A DNA stretch of 21,961 nt from an uncultured Janibacter sp. (GTDB taxonomy: Bacteria > Actinomycetota > Actinomycetes > Actinomycetales > Dermatophilaceae): contig CAMICF010000018.1 in NCBI GenBank assembly GCA_946222495.1, positions 1 through 21,961 on the forward strand. Reading direction: 5' to 3'. Both the position numbers and the translations under genes were made by a program. The notes beneath the pieces were generated by a model. That model worked only from the letters and a program-made list of their open reading frames with translations. It searched no databases and was not told the DNA's origin. Of this stretch, positions 13,360 to 21,329 are shown one piece after another (within the stretch, counting starts at the first letter, position 1; the number at the start of each line of letters is the position of its first letter).

Positions 13360-14492
13360 TCCGGGTCCTCGCCCATCTGGCGGTCAACTCCACCCGTGTC
13401 CTGATCGTCGAGGCACCGGGTCACTGGCTCACGCGCGTGGAGCTCGAGCAGCAGATGGCGCTCCGAGGCTGGCGTGCGGCATGGACGCCGGCAAATGCGG
13501 ACGTGCTGGCCGTCTGCGGTGTGCCAGGTCCCGAGCTGGCAGAACTCGCGGAGCGCCTGTGGGAGCAGATGCCCGGCCCGCGGGCGCGCGCCGATGTCCT
13601 GTCGCCCATAGCTGTGGGCGATGCCCTCGATGCCGCCGCAACGCTTTTGCTCGACATCCCGCATCAGCGGATGGACGCCCAAGCACGGGTGCGAGAGCCT
13701 CAGATTCCGGACGATCACGGCCAGATGGACGACGGCGGGCACGAAGGCATGGACCACGGGGACCACGGCGGGCACGAAGGCATGGACCACGGGGACCACG
13801 GCGGGATGGACATGGCCCCGGCCGGGATCGCGCTGGCCGAAGGTGGTCAGGACCGGGACGGTCTGGAGATGGATGTCCTGCATCTCCCACTTGGTCCTGT
13901 GCTTCCGTTTTGGCCGGCTGGACTGGTGCTGCTCTGCTCGCTACAGGGTGATGTCGTGGTCGATGCCGTGGCGTCCGTCGTCGACGGTGCGGGCCAGGCA
14001 GCCAACAGCAAGGAGCCCCAGACCTCACCGGTGCCTGCGTCTGCAGTGCGGTGCGATGGAGTCATGGCGCTGCTGGCGTTGGCCGGGGCGGATGATGCGG
14101 CCGCGCGTGCTCGCCGGGCTCGGGACGCCCTGGTGCGTGGCGATCAGGGTGCCGCCCGGGATGCCGTCGAGCGGTTGCACCGCACGATCCTGAGGTCCTG
14201 GATGCTGCGCTGGTCCCTGCGGGGGGTACTGGTCCTCGATCAGTCCGATCTGGCACGGCACGACCTGCCGGAGGTTTGCCGAGGAGACGCCCACGACCGC
14301 CTGTCGTCCATGGTGGAGGCGCTTCGGACCGAGATCGGCGGCGCAGGTGTGGTGTCGGCCGTGACGGGCACAGTGCCGTGGGAGGCTGTGCCGCAGCTGG
14401 TGGTCGGGTTGGAGCTGGCCACCGCGCGACTGGCCGTGGCCAGCTTGGGTCTGGAACCGTTCACGCTCGCCCAGGGGGTGGGGCATGCCTGA
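13350..14492 (+). CDS. Novel NuoB-like/His-rich/NuoD-like fusion protein
   Basis: A 380-residue protein in the place where nuoB, C and D would be. Residues 30-80 resemble NuoB (WTPANADVLAVCGVPG then LAERLWEQMPGPR, against the NuoB pattern ADLMIVxGxVxxxMxPxLxxxYxQMPxPK). The tandem Cys and other Cys ligands of cluster N2 are absent; only four scattered Cys exist. Residues 121-155 are rich in His, Asp, Gly and Met, with the unit GGHEGMDHGDH twice. Residues 174-206 (VLHLPLGPVLPFWPAGLVLL) resemble the start of NuoD, but the rest, a helical region to 380, is not recognisable as the 49-kDa subunit. It is soluble and probably docks on the cytoplasmic face. The NuoB and NuoD links are by eye. The ATG at 13350 has GGGAGGGGG upstream. 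Confidence 0.75.
   Translation: MGLIRVLAHLAVNSTRVLIVEAPGHWLTRVELEQQMALRGWRAAWTPANADVLAVCGVPGPELAELAERLWEQMPGPRARADVLSPIAVGDALDAAATLLLDIPHQRMDAQARVREPQIPDDHGQMDDGGHEGMDHGDHGGHEGMDHGDHGGMDMAPAGIALAEGGQDRDGLEMDVLHLPLGPVLPFWPAGLVLLCSLQGDVVVDAVASVVDGAGQAANSKEPQTSPVPASAVRCDGVMALLALAGADDAAARARRARDALVRGDQGAARDAVERLHRTILRSWMLRWSLRGVLVLDQSDLARHDLPEVCRGDAHDRLSSMVEALRTEIGGAGVVSAVTGTVPWEAVPQLVVGLELATARLAVASLGLEPFTLAQGVGHA
13734..13799 (+). repeat. Perfect 33-bp tandem repeat coding a His/Asp/Met-rich unit
   Basis: Two identical 33-bp copies (13734-13766 and 13767-13799), in frame, each coding GGHEGMDHGDH in the fusion protein. Identity at every base implies recent duplication. The unit looks like a metal-binding tract. 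Confidence 0.95.
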
Positions 14493-15420
14493 AGGTGTGC
14501 TGGTGACCATTCCCGTGGGGTGGGCCGTGCTGGCCGGCATCGTCCTGTGCGCTCTGGCTTACTTCGCGGTGGCGCTGGACGCGGTGCTTTCGGCCCGTGA
14601 GCGCGGCGTTGGCGGCGGGTGGGCCGCGCCGCTGAGCCGCGCTGCGCGGCTGTTGCGGCAGCGGCGACGCGCCCCCGTGGCCGCGGACATTCTGCTGTGG
14701 CGGATCGGTGGCGCCGGGATGTTCATCGGCGCGTTCTTGACGGTCGCGGTCATTCCGATGGGCCGGTGGGTGCTGGCCGATCCCGATGTGGGCATCGTGT
14801 GGTTCAACGTCGTCGACGTCATGGTCTGGGCCCTGGTGTGGCTGACCGGGTGGGGCGCAAACTCCGCCCACAGCTTGGTGGGCGGCTATCGCTTCCTGGC
14901 CCATGGACTGGCCTACGAACTGCCGCTGATGTTCGCCCTGGTCGCTCCGGCGATCGCCGCCGGCAGCCTGGGTGTCGGGGACGTGGTGGCCGCCCAGGAC
15001 GGCGCGTGGTTCGTGGTGTGGATGCCGGTCGCCTTCCTCGTCTACCTGGTGGGCGTGACGGGGTTCTCCGTGTGGGGACCGTTTGCTCCCGCGCTGGCAG
15101 CGGACATCGCCGGCGGGGTGCTGGCCGAGCTCTCGGCCGTGGACCGTCTCGTCTTTCAGGCTGGGCGCTACCTGTTCCTAACCGCTGGAGCGGCCTTCTC
15201 AGTGCCGCTGTTCCTGGGCGGTGGCGCCGGGCCGGTGTTGCCCGGCTGGGCTTGGGTGCTGGTCAAGACCGTGGTGGTGTTGGCCGTGCTGGTATGGCTG
15301 CGCCGAAAGGTTCCACTGTTGCGCCCGGACCGGTTCATGGAGATCGGGTGGATGGTGCTGCTCCCGGCGGTCGTGGCCCAGGACCTATTGGTGTCCCTCA
15401 TCGTCGTCCGGGGAGGGTGA
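14485..15420 (+). CDS. Complex I-like subunit H (NuoH/ND1 family, divergent)
   Basis: A 311-residue membrane protein with about eight hydrophobic segments. The central part SAHSLVGGYRFLAHGLAYELPLMFALV matches the NuoH motif SxxSLxGAxRxxAQxxSYELP. The quinone-tunnel signatures are degraded: the GPNRVG loop is lost, replaced by a basic loop LSRAARLLRQRRRAPV, and the PFDLPEAE motif reads PFAPALAADIAGG. A conserved Glu in VLAELS remains. Its place after the fusion gene (8-base overlap) fits a membrane docking subunit. Whether it still binds quinone is doubtful. Confidence 0.88.
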   Translation: MPEGVLVTIPVGWAVLAGIVLCALAYFAVALDAVLSARERGVGGGWAAPLSRAARLLRQRRRAPVAADILLWRIGGAGMFIGAFLTVAVIPMGRWVLADPDVGIVWFNVVDVMVWALVWLTGWGANSAHSLVGGYRFLAHGLAYELPLMFALVAPAIAAGSLGVGDVVAAQDGAWFVVWMPVAFLVYLVGVTGFSVWGPFAPALAADIAGGVLAELSAVDRLVFQAGRYLFLTAGAAFSVPLFLGGGAGPVLPGWAWVLVKTVVVLAVLVWLRRKVPLLRPDRFMEIGWMVLLPAVVAQDLLVSLIVVRGG

Positions 15421-15423
15421 CCC

Positions 15424-15987
15424 GTGCTGATCGGAGTGGCGTTCTGGGTGGTGGCCGTGATGGCCGTGGCCTCGGGCGTGGCCGTGTTCGTGGTGAACTC
15501 CATGGCACGAGCCACGTATGCCCTAGCCCTGTCGTTCATCGCCGTGGGAGTGCAGATCCTTCTGCTGGAGCAGGGCTACCTGGGGTTGATCACAATCTTG
15601 ATGATGGTGATGGAGATGGCGGTGATGGCCGTCTACATGGTGATGTTCATGGGGATGAATCCTGCGCTTATGCCCATGGACATGACCCACGGGAAGAAGA
15701 CCGCTATCGGTGCATCGGTCGGAGCCTTCGTGCTGCTGGCCAGTGGTTCGCTGTTCATCCCTTGGCCGCAGCGCCGTGGCGCCGCTTCCGAGGATCTCAC
15801 TCGCGCGCTCGGTCTGGAGATCATGGGCGAGAAGATGCTGGTCATGGCCGTGCTGGGACCGGTCATGGTCGCGACCATCGTGGCCGGGGTGGTCCTGGCT
15901 ACCCACCGCACCCGCTATGAGCGGTTCGGCGACGATCTGCGCCGCCACCCGGCCAACGACCCCCGACAAGGAGGTGTCGGCCGGTGA
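15424..15987 (+). CDS. Complex I-like subunit J (NuoJ/ND6 family, Met-rich)
   Basis: A 187-residue protein with about five membrane segments. VFVVNSMARATYALALSFIAVGVQILLLEQGYL is the NuoJ pattern (SRNxxHAAxxLxLSFxxxAxxxxxL...FL). The third segment, which in NuoJ contains the Tyr-Gly pi-bulge, is here packed with methionine: 12 Met between residues 60 and 90, ending MNPALMPMDMTHGKK. The start is GTG 15424, three bases after the nuoH-like stop. Confidence 0.9.
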   Translation: MLIGVAFWVVAVMAVASGVAVFVVNSMARATYALALSFIAVGVQILLLEQGYLGLITILMMVMEMAVMAVYMVMFMGMNPALMPMDMTHGKKTAIGASVGAFVLLASGSLFIPWPQRRGAASEDLTRALGLEIMGEKMLVMAVLGPVMVATIVAGVVLATHRTRYERFGDDLRRHPANDPRQGGVGR

Positions 15988-16286
15988 CCCTCGAGGCTGT
16001 GCTGGTGGTGGCTGCCGCCCTGTTTGCGGTGGGCCTGTATGGCGCCCTGTCTCAGCAGGTCGTCGTGATGGTGATGATGGGCCTTGAACTGATGATCAAC
16101 GGGGTGCTCCTGGCTGCCGCCGGGTTCTGGTTCTTCTTGGCCCCGGACCCGACTGGGCAGGTCCTGCTGCTGGTGGTGCTAGCCGCGATGACGGTGGAGA
16201 TGGCCATGGGCTTCGCGGTGGCCACGCTGCTGCACCGACGGGCACAGACGGACATGACCGACATGGCCGAGGAGCTGTCCGGATGA
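15984..16286 (+). CDS. Complex I-like subunit K (NuoK/ND4L family)
   Basis: A 100-residue protein with three membrane helices, the normal size of NuoK. Both channel carboxylates are kept: E35 in MGLELMING (E36 of E. coli) and E72 in MTVEMAMGF (E72 of E. coli). GTG start overlapping the nuoJ-like stop by four bases; its own stop overlaps the nuoL-like start by four bases. Retention of both Glu indicates a working proton path. Confidence 0.93.
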   Translation: MTLEAVLVVAAALFAVGLYGALSQQVVVMVMMGLELMINGVLLAAAGFWFFLAPDPTGQVLLLVVLAAMTVEMAMGFAVATLLHRRAQTDMTDMAEELSG

Positions 16287-18193
16287 GCGGGCCCCAAACT
16301 GCGCTGCTGGCGATGGTGGTACTCCCGGCCACCGTGGGTGGCGTGCTCGCCCTCGCCCGCCCGCACCGTGGTGCGGTACCGATCGCGCTGGTGACCTCCG
16401 GGCTCACGACTGTCTTGGCGCTCGCCACTGCGCTGGCGCGGCCGGCCGTGTCCTACCCCTTCGTCGCCGGCGCCGACTTTGCCCTGGACGTCGATGCCCT
16501 CGCGGCGCTGGTCGTGCCGATGGTCGCCACCGTGACCTTCCTGGTGCTGATCTTCGCGGCGGGAAACATCCGGGAGTCCCGGGCTCGATTCCACGGGCTG
16601 ATGCTCATCTTCGCGGCGGCCGCCCTGGTCACGGCGACCGCCGCGACCATCCCGGCGCTGCTGTTCGCCTGGGAGGTGATGGGCGCGACCTCCTACGCCC
16701 TGATCGGGTTTTGGTGGCGCGACTCCGAGCGTGTCTCAGCGGGGCTGACGGCCTTCATCACGACGCGCACAGCTGACTTGGGCCTCTACGTCGCTGCGGG
16801 CGCTGCCCTGGCCGGTGGGGCGGGCATGGCCTTGGCTGACCTGCCGTCCGCGCAGGGGCCGTGGCGGGATGTCGCCGCCGCCGGGATCCTGGTGGCGGCA
16901 CTGGGCAAGGCAGCGCAGCTGCCCTTCTCCTTCTGGCTCTCCGGAGCGATGAAAGGGCCCAGCCCGGTCAGCGCGCTGCTGCACTCCGCTGCGATGGTCG
17001 CCATGGGTGGCTACCTGCTGTTGCGCGTGGAGCCCCTGTTGGCCGCGACCGGGTGGGCCGGTCCGCTGACCGCGTGGGTCGGCGTGCTCACGGCGGTGCT
17101 CATGGGGCTGGTGGCGTTGGCGCAGCGGGATCTCAAGCAGTTGTTGGCCGCTTCCACGGCCGCCCAGCTGGGCTTCGTGGTGCTCGCCGCCGGTGTCGGC
17201 GCGGTCAGTGGCGGCGTTGGCCACCTGGTGGCGCACGCCTCGGTCAAGGCACTGCTGTTCCTGGCTGCGGGCGCCTGGCTGACCGCGTTGGGGAGCGAGG
17301 ACCTGACGAAACTGCGGGGTGTCGCCCGTCGGTGGCCGGTCGTGGGGGTGGCCGCGAGCGTGGCGGCGCTGGCTCTGGCCGGGATCGCACCGCTGTCCCT
17401 GTGGGCGACCAAGGATGCCGTGCTCACGGCCGCGCTCGAGTCATCCCCGTGGCTCTACGCTGCAGGGCTACTGGCCGCGGCATTGTCGGCGGCATATGCC
17501 GGCAAGGTCCTGTGGGCGATCTGGTGGCGCGGTGCCCGCGCCGAAGCGCGGGCCGACCACGCCGGCGAGGTAGGCGCCTGGGAGCAGGCCCCGCTGGTCG
17601 TGTTTGCCGTTGGCGCGGTCGTGCTGGGTGTGCTCGTCCTGCCTCCGATCAGTGGCATGCTCGTCGGCACCCTGGGCGGCCACGCTCAGATCCCGACCGT
17701 CGAGCTGGCCGTCTCTGCCGTGACCGCAGTGGTCGTGGTGCTGCTGATGCTGCGAGTGCGTGCCCCCGCGCCGAGGTGGGCTCGGCGGTGGCTGGGGCTG
17801 GAAGCGGCGGCGCAGGCCGTCGTGGTGCGCCCGTCCTTGACCGTGGCGCACGCTCTGGCGCGGTTCGACGACCACGTCCTGGACCGGGCCGTGAATGCCG
17901 TGGCCGGATCGGTCCTCATGCTGGCGCGGTCAGCTGCCCGCGTCGATGACCACGTCTTGGACCGGACCGTTGCAGCCGTGGCCGGGTCGGTCCTCATGCT
18001 GGCGCGGTCAGCTGCCCGCGTCGATGACCACGTCCTGGACCGGGTCGTGTCGGCTATCGCTGGCCGGGTTCGCCGACTCGGGCACCTGGCGCGGGCCCCG
18101 CAGACAGGGGCCATCCACCAATACTTTCTCCAGACCGTCGCCGTCCTCGCCGCCGGCGCCGTGGTCTGGTCCGTCTACGCCGTGATGGGTTGA
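16283..18193 (+). CDS. Complex I-like subunit L (NuoL/ND5, antiporter-like)
   Basis: A 636-residue antiporter-like subunit with about 14 helices and a C-terminal extension. Proton-path residues are all present: E131 in FAWEVMGATSY, K209 in GKAAQLPFSFWL, H318 and K322 in HASVKALLF, and K377 in ATKDAVL. AMKGPSPVSALLHSAAMV is the family signature. In the C-terminal part, where the lateral helix of NuoL lies, a 26-residue unit beginning DDHVLDR is repeated three times (from residue 529). A final membrane helix (AVLAAGAVVWSVYAVMG) follows. Four-base overlap with the previous gene. Confidence 0.95.
   Translation: MSGPQTALLAMVVLPATVGGVLALARPHRGAVPIALVTSGLTTVLALATALARPAVSYPFVAGADFALDVDALAALVVPMVATVTFLVLIFAAGNIRESRARFHGLMLIFAAAALVTATAATIPALLFAWEVMGATSYALIGFWWRDSERVSAGLTAFITTRTADLGLYVAAGAALAGGAGMALADLPSAQGPWRDVAAAGILVAALGKAAQLPFSFWLSGAMKGPSPVSALLHSAAMVAMGGYLLLRVEPLLAATGWAGPLTAWVGVLTAVLMGLVALAQRDLKQLLAASTAAQLGFVVLAAGVGAVSGGVGHLVAHASVKALLFLAAGAWLTALGSEDLTKLRGVARRWPVVGVAASVAALALAGIAPLSLWATKDAVLTAALESSPWLYAAGLLAAALSAAYAGKVLWAIWWRGARAEARADHAGEVGAWEQAPLVVFAVGAVVLGVLVLPPISGMLVGTLGGHAQIPTVELAVSAVTAVVVVLLMLRVRAPAPRWARRWLGLEAAAQAVVVRPSLTVAHALARFDDHVLDRAVNAVAGSVLMLARSAARVDDHVLDRTVAAVAGSVLMLARSAARVDDHVLDRVVSAIAGRVRRLGHLARAPQTGAIHQYFLQTVAVLAAGAVVWSVYAVMG
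17867..18100 (+). repeat. Three tandem 78-bp repeats in the NuoL-like gene
   Basis: Copies at 17867-17944, 17945-18022 and 18023-18100, in frame. The first two differ at few bases; the third diverges in its second half. Each codes DDHVLDR followed by a mostly hydrophobic and amphipathic stretch (GSVLMLARSAARV). They fall in the expected lateral-helix region. Confidence 0.92.
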
Positions 18194-18195
18194 GC

Positions 18196-19686
18196 ATGCT
18201 GAGTCTGATCGTCTTCCTTCCCCTGGTCGTCGCCGTAGTCGTGGCTACGGTTCCCTCGCTCGGCGCCGCGGCTGCGCGGTGGGTGTGGGTCGCGGTCAGC
18301 GCCGTGGACCTGGTGCTCGTCGGCGTCCTCTGGGCCGGGTATGAGGATCCGGGGCCGAACGGGTTGGCGTTCGAGGAGCAGGTGCCGTGGATCCCGGGGG
18401 TCGGCAGCAGCTACCACGTCGGCGTGGACGGGCTCTCGTTGCCGCTGGTGGCCATGACGGCGGTCATCTTCCTGGCGTGTGCCGTCTTCGCTCTTCGGGA
18501 CGGTGAGCGGCCCCGTGCGCAGACGGCTCTCTTCCTGTTCCTGCAGGCCGTAAGTCTCGGGGTGTTCGTGGCTGCCGACCTCATCGTGTTCTTCGTCTTC
18601 TTCGATCTGTCCATCGTGGGCATGTACTTCGTCATCGCTGGGTGGGGTCACGGGAATGCCGCCCGTTCGGCACTGAAGTTCTTCCTCTACACCTTCCTGG
18701 GGTCCCTCGCCCTCCTGCTGGGCTTCATCGGCCTGTACGTGGCCTCGGACCCACACACCTTCGACATCCCCGAGCTCGTCGCGGCCGCCCCGCTGGAGGA
18801 CAGCCCGCTGGCCGGAGGACTGGTGCTGGCGGCGATCCTGGTGGGTCTGGCCGTGAAGACCCCCACCGTGCCCTTCCATACCTGGCTGCCCCCCGCCCAC
18901 ACCGACGCCCCGGCCACCGGTTCGGCGGTGCTGGCTGGGGTGCTGCTGAAGATGGGCACCTATGGCTTCGTGCGCATCGCCATGCCGATCCTGCCCGAGG
19001 CGTGGCGGGCATGGGCCTGGGTGATCGTGGTGGTCGGCATCGTCTCGGTGCTGTATGGAGCATTCGTGGCACTGGCCCAGACCAACCTCAAACGCATGAT
19101 CGCCTACACCTCCGTGAACCACATGGGCTACATCGTCCTGGCCCTGGGCGCGGTCGGCCTCATCGCCGGTGACACCGCCCAGGCCCGATCCGTGGCAGTC
19201 ACCGGCGCGGTTGTGCAGATGATCAGCCACGGGCTGATCACTGCCGCGCTCTTCCTCCTGGCCGGGGTGATGCGCACCCGCGCCGGCACCTACGACATGG
19301 GTGCCTACGGTGGCCTGGCTACACCCGCGCCGCGTTTCGCGGCACTGTTCGCGATCGCGGCCTTCGCCTCACTGGGCCTGCCCGGGTTCTCCGGGTTCAT
19401 CGCTGAGTTCCAGATCTTTGCCGGCAGCATCGCCGTCGCCCCGGTCACCGCGATCGCTCTGCCGGGCATCCTGCTCACTGCCACCCTGTTCCTGCTGGCG
19501 CTGCAGCGAGTCTTCACCGGCCCCACGCAGGGCCAGTCACCCGGGTTCGCGGACCTGCACGGTCGAGAGCTGTGGTCGATCGGCCCACTGCTGGCCCTGT
19601 CCCTGCTCATCGGGGTGCTACCGCAGGTGCTGCTCGGGGTGATCGAGCCGGCCTCGGCCGCCCTCGTCGACCTGGTCGGCAGGTAA
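18196..19686 (+). CDS. Complex I-like subunit M (NuoM/ND4, antiporter-like)
   Basis: A 496-residue antiporter-like subunit. K221 in AVKTPTVPFHTWLPPAHTDAP, ALLKMGTYG-type signature (VLLKMGTYGFVR) and the TM12 Glu in GFIAEFQIFAGS are kept. The usual TM5 Glu of FFELSLIPMYF is Asp here (FFDLSIVGMYF, D137). ATG 18196 is three bases after the nuoL-like stop; a TTG at 18190 overlapping that stop is a less likely start. About 14 helices, normal length. Confidence 0.95.
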   Translation: MLSLIVFLPLVVAVVVATVPSLGAAAARWVWVAVSAVDLVLVGVLWAGYEDPGPNGLAFEEQVPWIPGVGSSYHVGVDGLSLPLVAMTAVIFLACAVFALRDGERPRAQTALFLFLQAVSLGVFVAADLIVFFVFFDLSIVGMYFVIAGWGHGNAARSALKFFLYTFLGSLALLLGFIGLYVASDPHTFDIPELVAAAPLEDSPLAGGLVLAAILVGLAVKTPTVPFHTWLPPAHTDAPATGSAVLAGVLLKMGTYGFVRIAMPILPEAWRAWAWVIVVVGIVSVLYGAFVALAQTNLKRMIAYTSVNHMGYIVLALGAVGLIAGDTAQARSVAVTGAVVQMISHGLITAALFLLAGVMRTRAGTYDMGAYGGLATPAPRFAALFAIAAFASLGLPGFSGFIAEFQIFAGSIAVAPVTAIALPGILLTATLFLLALQRVFTGPTQGQSPGFADLHGRELWSIGPLLALSLLIGVLPQVLLGVIEPASAALVDLVGR

Positions 19687-19688
19687 CC

Positions 19689-21122
19689 GTGGACGCCTCG
19701 ATGCAGATGCGCCCCGAACTGTTGCTCCCAGAGATCATCACCTTCCTCGGTGGCCTGATTGTCCTGCTGGGCGGCTCGTTCCTGCCCAGACACCGGCAGT
19801 GGATCGCCCGCGCCGTGGCCGCCCTGGCGCTACTGGCTGCCGCGACCGCGGCGGCCATGGCCATGGCCGGGCCCGCGCAAACCGCATTCTCGGGAACCTT
19901 CGCCGCGGACACCGCCACCAGCGCCGCCCGGGTGATCGCCGCGTTGGCCACCCTGCTGGTCCTGGGCGTGGCCTCCGGAGAGATCGCCAACTCCCCGCGC
20001 GAGTCCGACACCTACGCCCTGCTGCTCTTCGCCACCACCGGGGTCATGGTTCTGGCCGCGGCCACCGACCTGCTCGTGCTCATCGTCGGATTCCTGCTGG
20101 CCAGCATCCCCCTGTACGGGATCGTGGGCCTGACCGGCGGTCGCTCCGGGGCCGAGGCCGCCATGAAGACTTACCTCATGGGCGCGCTGTCCGGGATCCT
20201 GCTCATGCTCGGGGTCACCCTCCTCTACGCCCTGACCGGCGCCACCGACTACGCCCAGCTCAAAGACGAACTACCTGGCGCCCCGGCCGCAGCCGTGGGC
20301 GCGGGCGTGCTGTGCGTGCTCACCGGGCTGCTGTTCAAGGCCGGCGGAGCGCCCGTCCACTTCTGGATCCCCGACGCCGCACAAGGTGCCGGTGTGACCG
20401 CCGCGACCTTCCTCACCACCGTGCCCAAGATCGGAGCGCTGGTGGCCGTTTACCGGCTCATGGCCATGGTCTCTGCCGGGAACGAGTCCTGGCTGGTCGT
20501 CGTGGCGGTGCTGGCCACGGCATCGATGTTCCTGGGCAATCTGGCCGCCTACTGGCAGCGCGATCCTCGCCGACTGCTGGGCTGGTCGACGGTCTCCCAA
20601 GTCGGGTTCCTGCTCGTGCCCGTGGCCGCCGCCGGCCGCAGCGATCTTGCCCTGCCCTCGCTCCTTTTCTACCTGGCCGCATACGCCCTGACCAACGTTG
20701 CCGCCTTCGCAGTGACTGCGACGCTTCCCGATCACCGCGAACTGGACACCTACCGTGGGCTGGCCAGGACCCGGCCCGGGCTCGCACTGGCACTGCTCGT
20801 CGCCCTGCTGGGCTTGGTCGGCACCCCGCCCACGGCCGTGTTCGTCGGCAAGCTCGCCGCTGCCACCGCCGTCTGGGACGGCGGACACGGATGGCTTGCC
20901 TTGATCGTGATGATCAACAGTCTGCTCAGCCTCTTCTACTACCTGCGCTGGCTCGGCCCCGCTTTCGCACCCCCGACCCAACCCTGTCCGGAGACTTCTC
21001 GAACGGACGAGGTCGCGGCTTGGCCTGCGGCGACCGCCGCTGTCGCTGCCACCGCGAGCCTGGGGCTCGGCATCGGTGCAGGATTTCTGTGGGCAGCCTT
21101 GGACGGCCCGTCGCTGCTCTAA
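19689..21122 (+). CDS. Complex I-like subunit N (NuoN/ND2, antiporter-like)
   Basis: A 477-residue antiporter-like subunit and the last gene of the cluster. Lys residues match E. coli NuoN numbering closely: K217 in LLFKAGGAPVHFWIPD, K247 in TVPKIGAL, and the TM12 Lys K388 in FVGKLAAA. The TM5 Glu (E133 of E. coli, GLELLSLPLY) is missing: the segment reads GFLLASIPLY. GTG 19689 is two bases after the nuoM-like stop. A TAA stop at 21122 is followed by a gene-poor gap. Confidence 0.93.
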   Translation: MDASMQMRPELLLPEIITFLGGLIVLLGGSFLPRHRQWIARAVAALALLAAATAAAMAMAGPAQTAFSGTFAADTATSAARVIAALATLLVLGVASGEIANSPRESDTYALLLFATTGVMVLAAATDLLVLIVGFLLASIPLYGIVGLTGGRSGAEAAMKTYLMGALSGILLMLGVTLLYALTGATDYAQLKDELPGAPAAAVGAGVLCVLTGLLFKAGGAPVHFWIPDAAQGAGVTAATFLTTVPKIGALVAVYRLMAMVSAGNESWLVVVAVLATASMFLGNLAAYWQRDPRRLLGWSTVSQVGFLLVPVAAAGRSDLALPSLLFYLAAYALTNVAAFAVTATLPDHRELDTYRGLARTRPGLALALLVALLGLVGTPPTAVFVGKLAAATAVWDGGHGWLALIVMINSLLSLFYYLRWLGPAFAPPTQPCPETSRTDEVAAWPAATAAVAATASLGLGIGAGFLWAALDGPSLL

Positions 21123-21274
21123 GAGCCAGTAATCGCCTCCGTGACGGGATCTCACAAGGCCAACGAGGACCGCGGAAGACAAGTCCAAGGAACTCGCCGT
21201 CGTCTATCGCGTCAACAAGGTGGGGACGCGTTCATCACCTGCGAAAGCTTGGGCATCTGGATGATCGTCGATGC
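21123..21274. other. Gap after the complex I-like cluster
   Basis: About 150 bases with no recognisable gene. A short plus-strand frame from about 21172 to 21262 (EDKSKELAVVYRVNKVGT) has protein-like composition but no start and no family I know. No terminator hairpin was evident. Confidence 0.3.
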
Positions 21275-21329
21275 TATTCTCTTGGCGATGCGAACAAGGA
21301 TCGACGCGAGCAGGCGCGCGGTGCGATGA
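21275..21329 (+). promoter_or_regulatory. -10 element and possible 13-codon leaderless leader ORF
   Basis: TATTCT (21275-21280) is followed after seven bases by ATG 21288, the same spacing seen at the two leaderless starts elsewhere in the window. That ATG opens a 13-codon frame, MRTRIDASRRAVR, whose TGA overlaps the ATG of the DUF2752 gene (ATGA at 21326). The DUF2752 gene has no ribosome site, so translation may be coupled through this leader. No clear -35 box at normal spacing. Confidence 0.45.

Noticed and set aside
14619..15920. Plus-strand off-frame open reading over the NuoH/NuoJ-like genes
   Set aside because: Composition is Arg/Gly-rich with no motifs; the overlapping frames match complex I subunits.
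13734..18100. Tandem repeats as possible CRISPR or integration sites
   Set aside because: Both repeat sets are in frame within clear coding genes and have no spacer structure.
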